This document shows, piece after piece, positions 1-12,261 of a DNA stretch of 64,000 nt (positions are counted from its first letter, which is position 1; each line of letters starts with the position of its first letter). The stretch is taken from the NCBI GenBank assembly GCA_008638375.1, contig CM018041.1:11524846-11588845 (forward strand), given 5' to 3'. The translations under genes were made by a program, and so were the position numbers. The notes under the pieces are model-generated. The model had not been told where the DNA came from. It did no database searches and saw nothing but the letters and a program-made list of their open reading frames with translations. This stretch comes from Nyssa sinensis. Taxonomy: Eukaryota; Streptophyta; Magnoliopsida; Cornales; Nyssaceae.

Positions 1-751
1 TAGAAGTTAAGCCAATCATTTGAATTGGGATGAGAATATTACTAACTAGAACAAAACCAAAAAAAAAAATTGAAGCAAAATAACTTTTATATGTCAATAC
101 AAGTAGAGGAATAATCCCCTAAATAGGCAAACTCAAAATTAACAAAAACCAGACATTTTATACACCACATATGGTGACACGACAGGTTCCACACTTCTAA
201 TCAGTAAACATTTACAGCCCCGAGGCTACTGACCAAATAATTAATACATGGTTCCAAAAATCTGAAGGATCTGAAATTTTGTCTAATGATTTATGCCATA
301 TTTATATTATACATAGGACAGAAATATGCAAGCAACTAAAAGAGGAAGTTATAAGAGTTTTAAGAAAACAAGTCAATGTATATCACACAATTCACATGCC
401 ATTGTACAGAAAATCAAATAAACATTAACAACAATGAAGGAAGGCTCAAAAGCAACAAACTCATTTAATTAGCATGGAATGTGTGGAAATCCCGAATAAT
501 TTGAAATAATTTGAATGTGATTTGGAGAAGATTATGGTAGGAGATTTAGGCTGATTATTAGTTGACATATTTTTTGTTTCCATTTTTCCTTTGTTTCCTT
601 TTTCTTTGTTATTTCTATATTTTGATTCTCATTGTACATGATAAATAGGGTCCATGTATGTAAACATGTAATCAATTAAGAATGAAATTTTGATTCAATT
701 CAAGTCATATTGTCTTCAGAATGTCTAGCACATAACTAAAGAGTTGTATAC
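1..751. other. AT-rich intron sequence, nothing coding recognised
   Basis: No open frame resembling the next exons of the minus-strand amidase gene is visible here. The exon ending at 752 has a clear GT donor just to its left, so this stretch is most simply part of its fourth intron, with the remaining exons left of the window. Confidence 0.5.
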
Positions 752-3700
752 CTGGTTCTGTAAAGCTGCTCTCCTTGTATACCATACCTCCAGGAACATC
801 CACATCAAACCTTCAAATTAACCCCAAAAAAAAGGAAAAAGAAAAACGGTTTAGAGTATCATATGTCAAATGAATTCTATGTCATAAGCAAAAAGCAACC
901 TTTTTTTTTTTGATAAGTAAAGATGTATATATTAAAACTGAGCCCAAAAAGGGCAAAAGCCCCAAAAGCTTTACAAAGGTCTTAACGACTTCAAAAAATC
1001 TACAAAAGAAGAGACATTAACAGGGGAAACCTCTTTAGCCCAAAAAAATAATAAACGCAAAAACGCGTCTTTGAAGATGGGAATGGGAAGCTCCACTTCT
1101 TCGAAGACACACTTGTTACGTTCAAGCCAAATGCTCCATAACAAACAAATAGGAGCCAGACGTCAAGGTCTCTTAATCTTTACTGAAGGGTTGCACCCTG
1201 CCCAAGCCAACAAAAGATCCCTGACGGAGCCCGACATGACCCAGGAAACACCAAAAAGAGTAAGAATCATGTTCTAGCAACTCCAAGAGACTAGGTAGTG
1301 GATGAGGACGTGATCCACCGTTTCCTCTTCCTGCTTACAAAAATAGCATCTACTAGCCAAGTTGAAGCCTCGTTTCTTCAGATTATCCGCAGTTAATATG
1401 GCTTTCCATGAGGCTTCCCATGCGAAGAAAGAGGCCTTAGGGGGGGCTTTTGAGAGCCATATGGTCTTCCAAGGGAAGACTTAGCTCTGGAGAATGTTAT
1501 TTAATTGGCCAAGGCATGCGAGATCACTTTATTATTTATTTAGGATGAATGAAAAAATGAGATCCAATTGAAACCCAGGTTCAAACATCTTACAAATGCA
1601 TCTTTCGGGATGTGCTTCTGATATTCCCAGCATCATCAATCAAAACGTGAGTGTTACACAAGTGTGCATCATCAGATGCTTTTTCCTGGAACCCACCAAG
1701 TGATAACCAAATGTTCGATTCCCTGCATATCGAATAGCAAAACAATTATTGACTGAAGAAGCCTTGACGTGGATAGGAAGCTCGTAAGGTTACCCCATTG
1801 ACAACCATGAAGAAATAGTCACTCTCAGCAGATTCATACATCAGCAATAAATTTGAAATGTTGACATAAACAAGTGAAACCTATAAAGTTGACAGAGCTC
1901 CAATTTAACAATGTAAAATAGTATTGGTAGTAAAGTCATGTTGGATAAATAAAACAAGGTACCTTCCTTCTATGATCAGTAAATTGATAGAGAAAGATAA
2001 TGGAAGTTAGTTTACCAGTCTTACCTTGCAAGAGAACAGTACCCTTTAATAATTGGTCCATCTAGAGTCTCAGCGATCTTAAGACTGTCCCCATCCTTGG
2101 CAGCCACATAGGAGAAGTTTTCAGGAAAACAAAGCAATTTTGCCCCAGCAGAAGCAGCTTCCTTCGCATATATAAATTCTCAACATTAGATTAAAATATC
2201 TACATGAATGAGCGCCAAACACTCAAGTAAATTGAAATTATTTAACTGCTCAAGATACTTGGACCTCAATAATAGAAGTATTACAGAAAAGTGACATTGA
2301 AAGCTCCTATACTTTGCATCAGGGCCAACTCTTGTATAAAGCAAGTGAAGCAATCGCTTTAGGCCCCACTCATAAAGAAGGCCCCAAATTTTGTATATGT
2401 CTATAGAAAAATTCAACTAAAAGTAGAGTTGTAAGGCCTATAAAAGTCGAACCCTTACCAAAAAAAGGGCCCCGTAAATATTTTAACCAATATTAAAGAG
2501 TTTGTTGTATAGTAGATCTCAAATCAGTCCCAACAATCATAAATAATTTATTTATCATATATAATTTTGAATTAAAAAACTTAAAATAACGACTTGGAGA
2601 ATCGGAGTTTTGTTGTACTACTAATCTCTTTTCTTTTGGATAAATGTTGTATTACTAATCCTAACGTGTTGGAATATTGAATTTTATCATATTACTAATA
2701 CATTTTTTTTTTATCTGTAAAAGCAAAGTATATAAACAAGGCACCCGAGGGGGGCGCACCCGAATACAAAAGAAGGGGAGAGACTACAATAATTAACGCC
2801 TTAAATCCCCCCCAAAATCCATCAAGCTATGTAGATACATTGGCCTATCTTCTTTTAGCCAAAAGAAAAATACATACAAAAAATTTTCTTTAAACTTCCA
2901 CATGGAAGATTCCTCCCCCTAAAAAATTCTCGTGTTTCTCTCTCTCCATAGGCACCAAAGAAGATAAAGAGGAGCAATCCTCCAAGCTTGCCGAATGTCT
3001 TTCCTAACTCGGGTACCCCTCCAACTAAACAAAATGCCTGGATTGAGGACGGCAAAACCCAACTAAACCCAAAGAGAGACAACACCATACCCCAAATATC
3101 CCGAGCCACCTTACAATGCAAAAGAAGATGATCAGTCGATTCTTCGTCAATCTTGCACATACAACATTTACTAGGCATTTGAAAACCCCTTCTTCCGCAG
3201 ATTGTCCGTCGTGAGAATCACACCCCAAGCCGCAGACCAGCAGAAGAAAGCCACTTTCTTTGGAATCTTGGAATTCCAAATAAGCTGTCACGGGAAAACC
3301 ACAATCTTCTTTCCCATCACTAACTTGTAGAAGGAACACACCGAAAACTCCTACGAACTACCTCCTTTCCATATAATCACATCGTCTTCCTCCCTACACA
3401 AGCAGCAATGATCCAACAACATCATCAATTCCTGCACGGCCTCCAACTCTCAGTCATGAAAGTTCCGCCTAAAACAAGGACACCCACTCTGTTATCCCCT
3501 AAGAAATCCACATAATTTCCCACCCAAGCCTCCTTATTAGAGGCAATAGAATAAAGCATTGGGAACTTAGTCTTCAAAAAATCCTCACAACACCAAGGAT
3601 CTTCCCAAAACATCACCTTCGAACCCCTCCCCACCTTATAGCAAACCATCTTGCCAAAACTCTCCCTCCCCTTCTGGATTGCTTTCCATAAACTGCACCC

Positions 3701-6700
3701 CTAAGGCTCCCTAATCTCTTTCACAAACCACCCTCCCTCTTCGCAACCATACTTGGTGGAAATAACTCTCTTCCACAAGGGATTCTCTGTCCTAGCAAAT
3801 TTCTACAAGCACTTTCCTAAAAGAGAACCATTGAAACATTTCAAGTCTCTAAACCCCAACACACCCTCCTTCTTTGGTCTCTTCAATTTCTCCCATTTGA
3901 CTAGATGAATTTTCCTCTCTCCCTTTTTCCCTCCCTACAAGAAATCACGTTGAGTCTTCCCAAGTTTTTTTTTTTTTCACCGGGACTGGCATCAGGAACA
4001 AGGACATGTAATACGTTGGAAGATTTTTCAAGGTGCTCTTTGTCAAAGTAATCCCGCCTCCTTTGGAAATGTAGCGTCTCTTCCATCCCGCAAGTTTGCA
4101 TTGAAAACGCTCTATAACTGCATCCCAGATAGAAATAAAAGATGGAGAGGCTCCCAAAGAAAGACCCAAATATTGAGATGGCAAAGACCCACCCTTCCAC
4201 CCAAAACCCTGCACTAGCAGATCTAAACTGTCGACCACCCCTACTGGAATAATCTCACTCTTGCACAAGTTGACCCTTAATCCTCAAACGGCCTCAAAGT
4301 AAAGCAAAATACATCTCAAATAATGAATTTGACTTTCCTCTGCACCGCACAAAATAAGGGTGTCATCGGCAAACAACAAATGGGACACCTCCACCCTTCT
4401 GCCTCTCTCACCCTCCATCGCAAAGCCCCTAAGCATTCCTGCATTCACCGCTTTCTCAAGCATCCTGCTCAAAGCCTCCATGGCAATCACAAAAAGAAAA
4501 AGGGATAAAGGATCCCCTTGTCTCAATCCACGAGACGCCTGATAGAAACCCACAGGGGACCCATTAACCAGGACCGAGAAGATATGCATGAGCGAATCCA
4601 GCCAATCCATTTTTCCCTAAAACCCATCTTAGCCAAGAGATACAAGAGAAAATCCCAATTGACATGATCATACGCCTTTTCAATATCCAGTTTGCAAATG
4701 ATAACAGATACCAGATTCCCCCTTCTTTCTTCTCCAATCAACACATTCATTGGCCAACAAGACTACATCCAAAATCTGCCTCCCCTACACAAAAGCATTC
4801 TGGCTATTGAAAATGACCATCCCCCATAACCAGCCAGATCCGCAAAGAAAGAGTTTTGGCCATTAGTTTGTATAGACTTCCCACCAAGCTAATTGGTTTA
4901 AAATCCTGCAACTCCTTTGCACCTTCTTTCTTAGGAATCAAAGTAATAAATGTAGCGTTCAGGCTTTTCTCAAAGACCCCTTCCTTATGAAAATGACTAA
5001 ACACAACCATGATATCCCTCGTCAAAGTCGCCCCACAATGCTTGTAAAAAGCTATTGTGAACCCGTCTAGCCCTAGAGCTTTATCTCCTTCACAAGAGCG
5101 CAAGGCCGCCACTACTTAATCCTCCTCAAAAGCCCTTTCCAATTGTAAAGAGTCCTCTTCCGAGATGAATTTGAAGTCCATTCCGTCCAAATCCGGCCTC
5201 CAATCCCTCTCCTCTTTATATAAATTCTGGAAGAAGTCCACTTTTCTGTCCCTAACAACCTGCACTTCCTGGAGCACCATGCCACCACTATTAATCAACC
5301 CTATGTAGTTCCTCCTCCTATGAGCATTGGTCATCCTGTGACAAAAAACGTGTGTTGCTGTCACCCTCTTTAAGCCACTGAACCCTAGATTTCTAACGCC
5401 ATGAAATGTCTTCCATCTTGAATAAGCCTCTTATTTCCCCCTTCAACCCTTCCTTCCAGGCCTGTTCCAGATCACTTAGCATAAAGAGTTGCTGCTTACT
5501 ATCCAAGGACTGAATCTCCTACAAAATCTCCTCCTTCCTCCTTTGAATGTTGCCAAATTCATCCTCGTTCCATTTCTTTAATCCTCATATTACTAATACT
5601 AGGTAAGTAAGGTCATGTCAATTGCATGTAATCTCTCTTTGTGTGTGTGTGTAAATATATATATATATATATATATTATAATTCTATTTCAATTACAATT
5701 CAATTAATATATATATATATATATATTTGTGTGTATGTATTACAAAAAAAATCCTAAATAGTAGGAAAAAAAATAAAGAAAAAATTTCAAACATATGAAA
5801 ATATTTAGATTTTTATTTAATGTTTAAAAATTAAAATGATTAGACGACGATAGTTTAAGAAAACGTTGTCTTGACCCATTTCCTAAAACATGATAGTTTT
5901 TTTTTTTATTTGATTACAGTGGCGGGGGAGGAGGGAACTATTCTAAGTATGTGTGAAGCATAGGGCTCGAACTTTAGCCTATCACGTGAAGAGAGGAGTT
6001 TTAATCACCTTATCTTGATGTGTTTCCACCCTAAAACATGATAGTTATTCTAATATTGATGGTTGAGATTTGTTTTCAAAATTATTTTTTTAAAAAAAAT
6101 TATAAAATAGAAGAAAACTCTCTAATTGAGGTATTGAATTATATTTTTTTAAAAAAGGATTCCTTCTCAAATATATACATTGCTTATAGAATATTATTTA
6201 CAATTTCTATAATAGTTGCTTCTCCAAAAATAAGTTTTTCAAAATTAAAATTGATAAAATTCTACCTAAGATCAACTTTTTCATGAGAAAGATTGAACGA
6301 ATTAACCATACAATCAATGATATATTAGCAACACTTAAATACAAAAACTTAATTAATAATTATGCATCTCAAAAAATGAGAAGAACAAATTTTAAATAAA
6401 AAAATTAATTTAATATTAAAAAATAAAAGGTCATATTTAGTGGTCGCTTTAGGCCCTAAATTATCTCAAGTCGGCCCTGCTTTGCATTTGATGGTATTTA
6501 TAACTAACTATGATTGACAGCTGCATAAGAAGTTCACAAATATGGATCTCTATGCAACAAGCTAATTATACAAACTCTCTCTCTCACGCACTCACACGAA
6601 ACCACAAACACATGCAAAGTGGCACAACTCTTGCTTCCTTCACACATAAATTCTTAAAATCAGAGTAAGAAATCTACATATTTATCACTCAAAATACTTA

Positions 6701-7047
6701 ACCTCAATCAATAAAAGTGTTTGTTGATAAGCAGCATTGAAAATCAATCCTTCCAGAATGATTGGGCGTAAAGCGTTTGTAGGTGGCTTTTTAAGTCCGC
6801 TGTCAAATCCCAAGGCTCAACCCTGGACGGGCGGTGGAAACTACTAAGCTGGAGTACAGTAGGGGCAGAGGTAATTTCCGATGGAGTGGTGAACAAATAG
6901 TCAATTTTGAAAGAACTTCTTGTAAACCTCTTTTCAGAAGGGAAGAACTTGCAAGACTTTGGCATTTGATGGTATTTACACTGGCCATGATAACAACTAT
7001 AACTCTGTAACATTCACAAATATGGATTTCTATAAACAAGCCAATTG

Positions 7048-7082
<35 letters not shown>

Positions 7083-8325
7083 ACACACACACACACAAAC
7101 ACACACACAACACAACACAACCACAAACAGGTAGGGTGACAACTCTTAGTTCACTTAATTCCCAGTTTGGTCCCTCAGAAACCAGATGAAACGAAAATTT
7201 AAATAAATTTGAAACCATTATAATATTGTGGAATAATTACACTTACCTCCTCCAAGTTCCCCAAGTTACTTGACAATTACAGGTCCTCCCTGTGTTTTCT
7301 AAAATAATACTAATCTCTCTTCTGTTATATTGAAAATATACATATTCACCCTCCATACAAAATCCGGCATTGACAATGTTAGGATTTCAACCAAATTATT
7401 AATATTGACTAAAATACCCTTGTATATTGCACTAACGTCCCTTATTTTTTGAGAGATCACGGGGATGCTCCGTGTAATTTTCAGATATCACTAAAAAGGT
7501 CAATGTAATTATTCATAAGGGTAAAACAGTGAATCAATAAATCAATGCTTTTCGTTAACGTCCTTCTCGCGACAATTCTGACATAATATCATAAATTTTT
7601 GGAGAGGTCCTTGTAATTGTCATATATCACAAGAGAAGTCAATGTAATTATCCCTAATATTATCTAGTTTAAATTCCTCATAAACAATATACATATATAT
7701 ATATATATATCAATTCAACTCGTACAATTATATGGATAGGAGAATGTCAAGCTTCTTATCTTCTTATGAACTGTCTATATGGTAGGAGAATGACAAGCTT
7801 CTTATCTTCTTATGAACTGAATAACTGGGAATGTAAGACATCCTCTCAATTTCTCGTATTTCCTCGGTTTTCACAGCAATCAAACCAAGCATAAGATCAG
7901 AAATGAACTGCCAGTCTCAGATTATTAACAAATTCAGATTAATATCAAAAATACATATCAATCATTTGACCTACAGCCACATGCATAAGCGATTTAGAGA
8001 TCAAATGTAGCTCTTACGTTTGATTACAATATATCTCTCTATGCATATGAGTGTATATGTGTACTAATACATAAATAAATATATAAGAGGGAGAACCGAG
8101 AAGTACCTTGACAAGGCGAGAACAGGTGGCGAAATTGGCGGCGAGGTCGTTGATTGAGGTCATCTGAGCGGCGGCGACTCGGATTGAGTTGGCCATGGTT
8201 GACTCGCTGGCGACGGCATGTACAGGTAGGAACTTAAAACGAGATTTTATTGGGCTGATGTCTTTTGGGTTCAGCCTTATTACCGGTAAAGGGCTGTTTG
8301 GCGGTGAAAGAAGACAAAATTCCAT
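752..8325 (-). CDS. NLP2: Deaminated glutathione amidase (nitrilase-like, C-N hydrolase family), 5' part
   Basis: Four minus-strand exons splice in frame with GT-AG borders: 8107-8325, 2025-2161, 1594-1722 and 752-810. They encode [14 protein letters not shown], then [13 protein letters not shown] (the family's catalytic Glu region), then [27 protein letters not shown], then [19 protein letters not shown]. This matches the Nit1/NLP2 branch, which hydrolyses deaminated glutathione as metabolite repair in plastid and cytosol. Two starts are possible: 8325 gives a Ser/Pro-rich N-terminal extension like a transit peptide, and 8196 gives the short cytosolic form. Introns are 811-1593, 1723-2024 and 2162-8106; the last is swollen by transposons. 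The C-terminal half, with the Lys and Cys of the triad, lies beyond the left edge. No lesion is seen in the four exons. The symbol follows the Arabidopsis homolog At4g08790. Confidence 0.88.
901..1500 (-). mobile_element. 5'-truncated LINE fragment (zf-RVT end) in intron 3 of the amidase gene
   Basis: A T-run at about 901-911 is the poly(A) tail of a minus-strand element. Reading leftwards from about 1400 gives a zf-RVT-like sequence ([17 protein letters not shown]), the zinc-binding C-terminal domain of plant LINE reverse transcriptases. Only the extreme 3' end is present. The 5' border near 1500 is approximate and I found no target duplication. Confidence 0.7.
2702..5584 (-). mobile_element. 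5'-truncated L1-type LINE, reverse transcriptase pseudogene
   Basis: The element is bounded by a perfect 15-bp target duplication (2687-2701 and 5585-5599) with its A-tail at the 2702 side. Broken minus-strand frames give, in order, an FFHRMANA-like linker (5364-5116, [14 protein letters not shown]), the RT start ([13 protein letters not shown], about 5060), RT core motifs GLRQGDPLS and LLFADDTLI (4610-4284), and a C-terminal zf-RVT domain ([18 protein letters not shown], about 3170-3120). The endonuclease is missing, so insertion was 5'-truncated. Several frameshifts and stops make it dead. It lies inside the hAT element and so is younger than it. Confidence 0.9.
5899..6031 (-). mobile_element. 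tRNA-derived SINE nested in the hAT element
   Basis: A 133-bp body with an A-tail (T-run starting near 5895) lies between two 17-bp direct repeats (cctaaaacatgatagtt, 5882-5898 and 6032-6048). On the minus strand it contains a B-box-like AGTTCGAGCCC. Size, tail and long target duplication fit a pol III SINE; the family is not recognised. Confidence 0.75.
6480..7150. repeat. Diverged direct duplication of an intron segment, copies about 6480-6640 and 6955-7150
   Basis: Both copies begin with ctttg(g)catttgatggtatt, share 'cacaaatatggat', a CT/CA microsatellite and 'accacaaaca', and end with 'acaactctt'. The hAT element inserted at the first base of the left copy. A plastid rRNA fragment lies between the copies. 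Confidence 0.7.
6752..6893 (+). pseudogene. Nuclear insert of plastid 16S rRNA (NUPT fragment)
   Basis: About 140 bp reads as the conserved central region of plastid/bacterial 16S rRNA: gaatgattgggcgtaaagcg, then gtaggtggctttttaagtcc, ggctcaaccctgga, gcggtggaaacta, ctggagtac and ggtggtgaa-like sequence. Differences from the canonical sequence are mostly C-to-T or G-to-A changes, as expected for methylated nuclear copies. It is far too short to make rRNA. It lies in intron 1 of the amidase gene. Confidence 0.9.
7230..7653. mobile_element. Small non-autonomous TIR element, possibly MULE-derived
   Basis: The left end, GGAATAATTACACTTACCTCC, matches the inward-read right end, GGGATAATTACATTGACTTC, and similarity continues (GACAATTACAGGTCC versus GACAATTACAAGGACC). 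Flanking 9-mers taatattgt (7221-7229) and taatattat (7655-7663) differ at one base, compatible with a 9-bp MULE target duplication. The right-end sequence occurs a second time inside, around 7440-7520. There are no coding frames. Confidence 0.55.
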
Positions 8326-9016
8326 CAGCTTTCAGACAACTGGTATTCATTTTGGTTCAATGTCGCTTTATTTTTCTAATCTTAGGTCGTCTGCTTCTTC
8401 CATCTTTTGTTTTTATTTTTGTTTTTGTTTTTTTTTTCAACTCAGCAAACTCTTAAATAGGTTAATTTTATTTTTGATAAATTATATTAATCTTTTTCTT
8501 AATTTTTAATAATTATAAATTTTTAAAATTATATTGATATATAACTCCAATCAAATTTTCAAAATGACCAGATGACGCTTTTTTTTCTTTACTTTCTTTT
8601 CCTTTTTTCTTTTTTTTTTGTATTTTTTCAATTTTGACATTTTTTAAAAGAATTTTTTTATTTTATATGAAAATGATTTTAAGGTAAATAACTTATTTTT
8701 ATTTTATATAAAATATAAAATTAATATTTTAATCAATATTTATTTAAAAAGTTTAAAATTTGATCAAAGTTTAAAATATATAAATAAATAAATGAAATGG
8801 TGAAAAAAAAATGACTAAATAAGAATATTTATAATTTGTCAAGTAAAGTAGAAAAAATAAGTCTAATGTCAAAAATCTAATGTGAGATCAATGTCATTTA
8901 CCTTTTCTTTAAGCCCTCTTTGGATTACCAAATAAAAATATAAGATTAGATAAGATAATCATATATCACCACGATTTTCTTAGTATAGATTAACCCTATA
9001 GGCCATGCTTCATTTT

Positions 9017-9446
9017 AGGGTTAATTATATTTTACTATCCTAAAATTTGGTCTGGATTGTAAAGAAGGTATTCGATTATCAATTGTAACAATTCAATCCC
9101 TTAATTTATAATTTCAATTCAATTGAGACCAATTACAAACAATCGTCCCAAATTTTTAACGGCAACCGTTTACACATTAAAATTACAAGGCCTCATTTGA
9201 AATTCGTAAAATCATAGGGCCTTATTTGAAACATGTATAGAACTATAGGGTACTATTTTAAAACTAATGTGAACTTATAAGGTACTAAAATGTAATTAAT
9301 TTAAAACGGCTGTTAACAGTCATTTGCAATTGATTTCAATTGAAATGAAATTAAAAATTAAAAGACTGAATTGTTATAATTGATAATCAACAACCTCAAA
9401 TGAAATCGTGACAAAACTTCATGATACTAAAGTATAATTAATCTTA
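9017..9446. mobile_element. MITE-like element with about 80-bp inverted ends
   Basis: The left end (GGTTAATTATATTTTACTAT ... ATTATCAATTGTAACAATTC) and the inward-read right end (GATTAATTATACTTTAGTAT ... ATTATCAATTATAACAATTC) are inverted copies. The middle carries repeated 'tgaaa..gtaaaatcatagggcc'-type sequence. No target duplication was found and borders are approximate. Confidence 0.55.
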
Positions 9447-9780
9447 TATTATATCTTATATGGTAGAAATACATCGAGATAAAGTTGTAAAAATCTCTAT
9501 CTTCACACGATATGTTAAAATTTGAGCCAGATGTGCGTGCACACACACTTTTAATAGTCCCCCCATCGTTCCTTTTAAATAACCAATTCTCTATCTGCCA
9601 GTCTGAATGGATTTCTTTGTTTATTTCCTCTCTGTATTCTTTCTTCATGAAACAAAATTCCAATACATTGAAAATAACCCTTTTGTCACTACACCACCAC
9701 CATTGGAATAACAGCTGAAACCCAACTCACACCACATCCCTTTCACATACTCGTACGATGTATACACATATGTATATATA

Positions 9781-9966
9781 TTTTTTTATAAATCAGTTAG
9801 GAGGTATCTTAGGCCAACTTACACGCATCAGATTAAGTTTCTATTTTCGTGATAATCAGACTTACATTTTAATCCCATCTACTAATGATTGACAAAGAGG
9901 AGACTCGAATTCGAAACGCTTAAATTTTATCGTCAACATTTTTACCGCTCATCCATCCCCTAAATA
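9781..9966 (-). mobile_element. Possible SINE
   Basis: The minus strand has a B-box-like TTCGAATTCGAGTCTCC and a short A-tail (T-run near 9781). Both flanks carry atatgtatatatat, but this is low-complexity sequence, so the target duplication is weak evidence. Confidence 0.4.
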
Positions 9967-10366
9967 ATATATGTATATATATATATATGTATTTATAAGC
10001 TAAATGAAATGAAAATTATATGTTAGAATAATTATAAGCAAATTATATGTTAGAAGAAGAGCAGAAAATGTTGTATTCAATTCAGTGAATAAAGCTGATT
10101 ACAGTAATGCCTATTTATAGACTTGTACCCGTGATTAAAATGGAAGTAATCTTAATTAATGGAGCTGATCAAGGGATTGTGTAATATATTATCAATCTCT
10201 ATATCTAATGTATATGTCCAGATTCAATGTATGTTAACATTATATATGAAAGTAAATTGCAAATTTACTACTGATGTGAGAAATCAAGTGCAAGGGCAAA
10301 TGCAATTAAAATGGCAAAATATGATATTTTTATCTCACTCAATAAAGGCATTATCGTCTTCATAAT

Positions 10367-10503
10367 ATTTTCCAAAGACATTAATGTCAATTAAAAAAAA
10401 CTAATGTTTATATTTTCTAAAGACATTATTGTCAATTAAAAGAAAACTAATGTTTATATTTTCTAAAGACATTATTGGCAATTAAAAGAAAACTAATGTT
10501 TAC
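10367..10503. repeat. Three tandem copies of a 46-bp unit
   Basis: The unit contains 'ctaaagacattattgtcaa' followed by 'ttaaaagaaaactaatgtt', repeated three times with few changes. It lies in AT-rich intergenic DNA. Confidence 0.8.
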
Positions 10504-10763
10504 AAAAGTTCTTACTATCGTCACTATGAATAGGGTATTTATAATGTGTCAATAAACAGAAAGAATGTATTATAATTTTACAAAATAAAAGAATATTTTT
10601 TGTATTTTTTAATAAATACAAAAGAAATCAGAATAATTTATTATTTTAAATATATATATATATATATATAATGTAAATTTTTATAATTTAGACATAAAAA
10701 ATGATTTTCAGTCTCAATCCATCAGTTAAAGTGATAAGACAATGAGACACACGAAAAAAATTA

Positions 10764-11290
10764 GGAAACAATACTAAAAAGTTTCTAAAATAAATCTTTC
10801 AATATAAAAAATTTATGGTATATTTTTTCTATCTAAAAGACCCAAAAACAAAATTAATACAAAAAATTTTAATTGTTAACTTCTATCTTAACACCGTCAA
10901 AAAATATTATTGATTAGACTAAAATAACATTGAAGATACATTTTAAAAAATACTAAATAATTAATAAAATAAATTATTCAATCAAAAAAAATATAACATT
11001 TTTATTTAACTACATGGCCTAAAAATTAAATTTTCGCTTCATAAAATGTTATATTTTTTTTGAATTTGAGAAGTTATTTTATAAATTTTTTAGTAATATT
11101 TTTTCTAAAATATATTTTAAAGGTTATTTTAGTATAATTAGTAATATTTTTTTAACGGTGTTAAGATAGAAGTTAAAAATTAGATTTTTTGTATTAAAAA
11201 TTTATTTTTTGGATCTTCTAAATAGAAAAAATATATCATGAATTTTTTGAATTGAAATTTTTATTTTAGACACTTTTTAATATTTTTTCC
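10764..11290. mobile_element. Foldback (long-hairpin) MITE, about 530 bp
   Basis: The two halves are inverted copies over nearly their whole length: 10764-11015 reads ggaaacaatac ... aacttctatcttaacaccgt, and the reverse of 11036-11290 reads ggaaaaaatat ... aacttctatcttaacaccgt. About 20 bp of spacer separates them. A transcript would form one long imperfect hairpin. No target duplication was identified. Confidence 0.75.
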
Positions 11291-12261
11291 AAAAAATTAT
11301 TCAATAACTTACATTAAATAACAATAATGTGCTATTCTGTCTAATAGAGTTATCAATTTGACTTGCCATTTTAAATTGATAGGATTTCGTTATAGATTAT
11401 AGAGATGCTATTATATTACATGTATTACAAAATTTTAACACAAAAGAATAAAAGAAAAAAGTTACATATCAATATCATAGAGGTCACTTTAATATAAGTT
11501 CTAAGACAGACATTTCAATCTAGGGGTGTAATACGGTCGAGCCGGGTACCCTAATAACAATTTTAATACCCTTAACCTCTCTTCGTCTTTCTCTCTACCA
11601 CCTCTTTAAGACTTAAAAATTACTCTAATATCAAATGTAAGATTTAAAATAACTCCGATACTAATTATTGAATCTAAATCATTCACCAATTATTGAATAT
11701 AGAACAAAAGAAGCAAACAAATAAAAAAAGAGAAATTTAATAACAAAAATTTCATTAAATCTATTATTGCCTTGAACAATGAAAACTATTATTTATTAAA
11801 TAATATGTCATCAAAAGAATTTCTCATGGCCATCACACGGCCTTCTAATTCTCTTGGCCATCACTCTATTATTTTTGTGGTACACAACTCAATGTGATAG
11901 AGACCATATATATATATATATATATAACATTGACTTTAAGTTCTATATTAATTAGGACATTTAATTCTATACAAACTAGTATATCTTATTTAATTATAAT
12001 TAAAAAACTAACTCTAAGTAGAATATTAGTTCAATTACAATTAGGACATCTAATTTCTCTAGTCCCAAATTGATTATATGATTGTAATGTAGTGATGATT
12101 GAGCCCTAGATAGTTAATACCCTCATGGGGACCATGACTTTTGTTTGGAAAGAAGCCATCATCCAATTGGCCAAAATATAAGGACAAAGTTAAGAGAGGG
12201 AAAAACAAATGGGAAAGCATTTTTCTAAGGTCAGTTTCCATCACGCTGGATAAGTTTAACA
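11291..12261. other. AT-rich intergenic DNA, no gene seen
   Basis: No coding frame, RNA gene or clear transposon end was recognised. There is a TA microsatellite near 11910-11927. Confidence 0.5.

Larger units (their letters stand above)
2320..6479. mobile_element. Non-autonomous hAT-type DNA transposon, carrier of nested elements
   Basis: The ends are inverted: CAGGGCCAACT at the left and CAGGGCCGACT read inward from the right, with GCTTTAGGCCC-type motifs just inside both. An exact 8-bp target duplication, ctttgcat, flanks it (2312-2319 and 6480-6487); 8 bp is the hAT length. No transposase frame is visible. Removing the nested LINE and SINE with their extra target copies leaves about 1.1 kb of AT-rich filler. 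It sits in intron 1 of the amidase gene. Confidence 0.85.

Noticed and set aside
6752..6893. Functional 16S rRNA gene
   Set aside because: Only about 140 bp are present, with many transitions, inside a nuclear intron.
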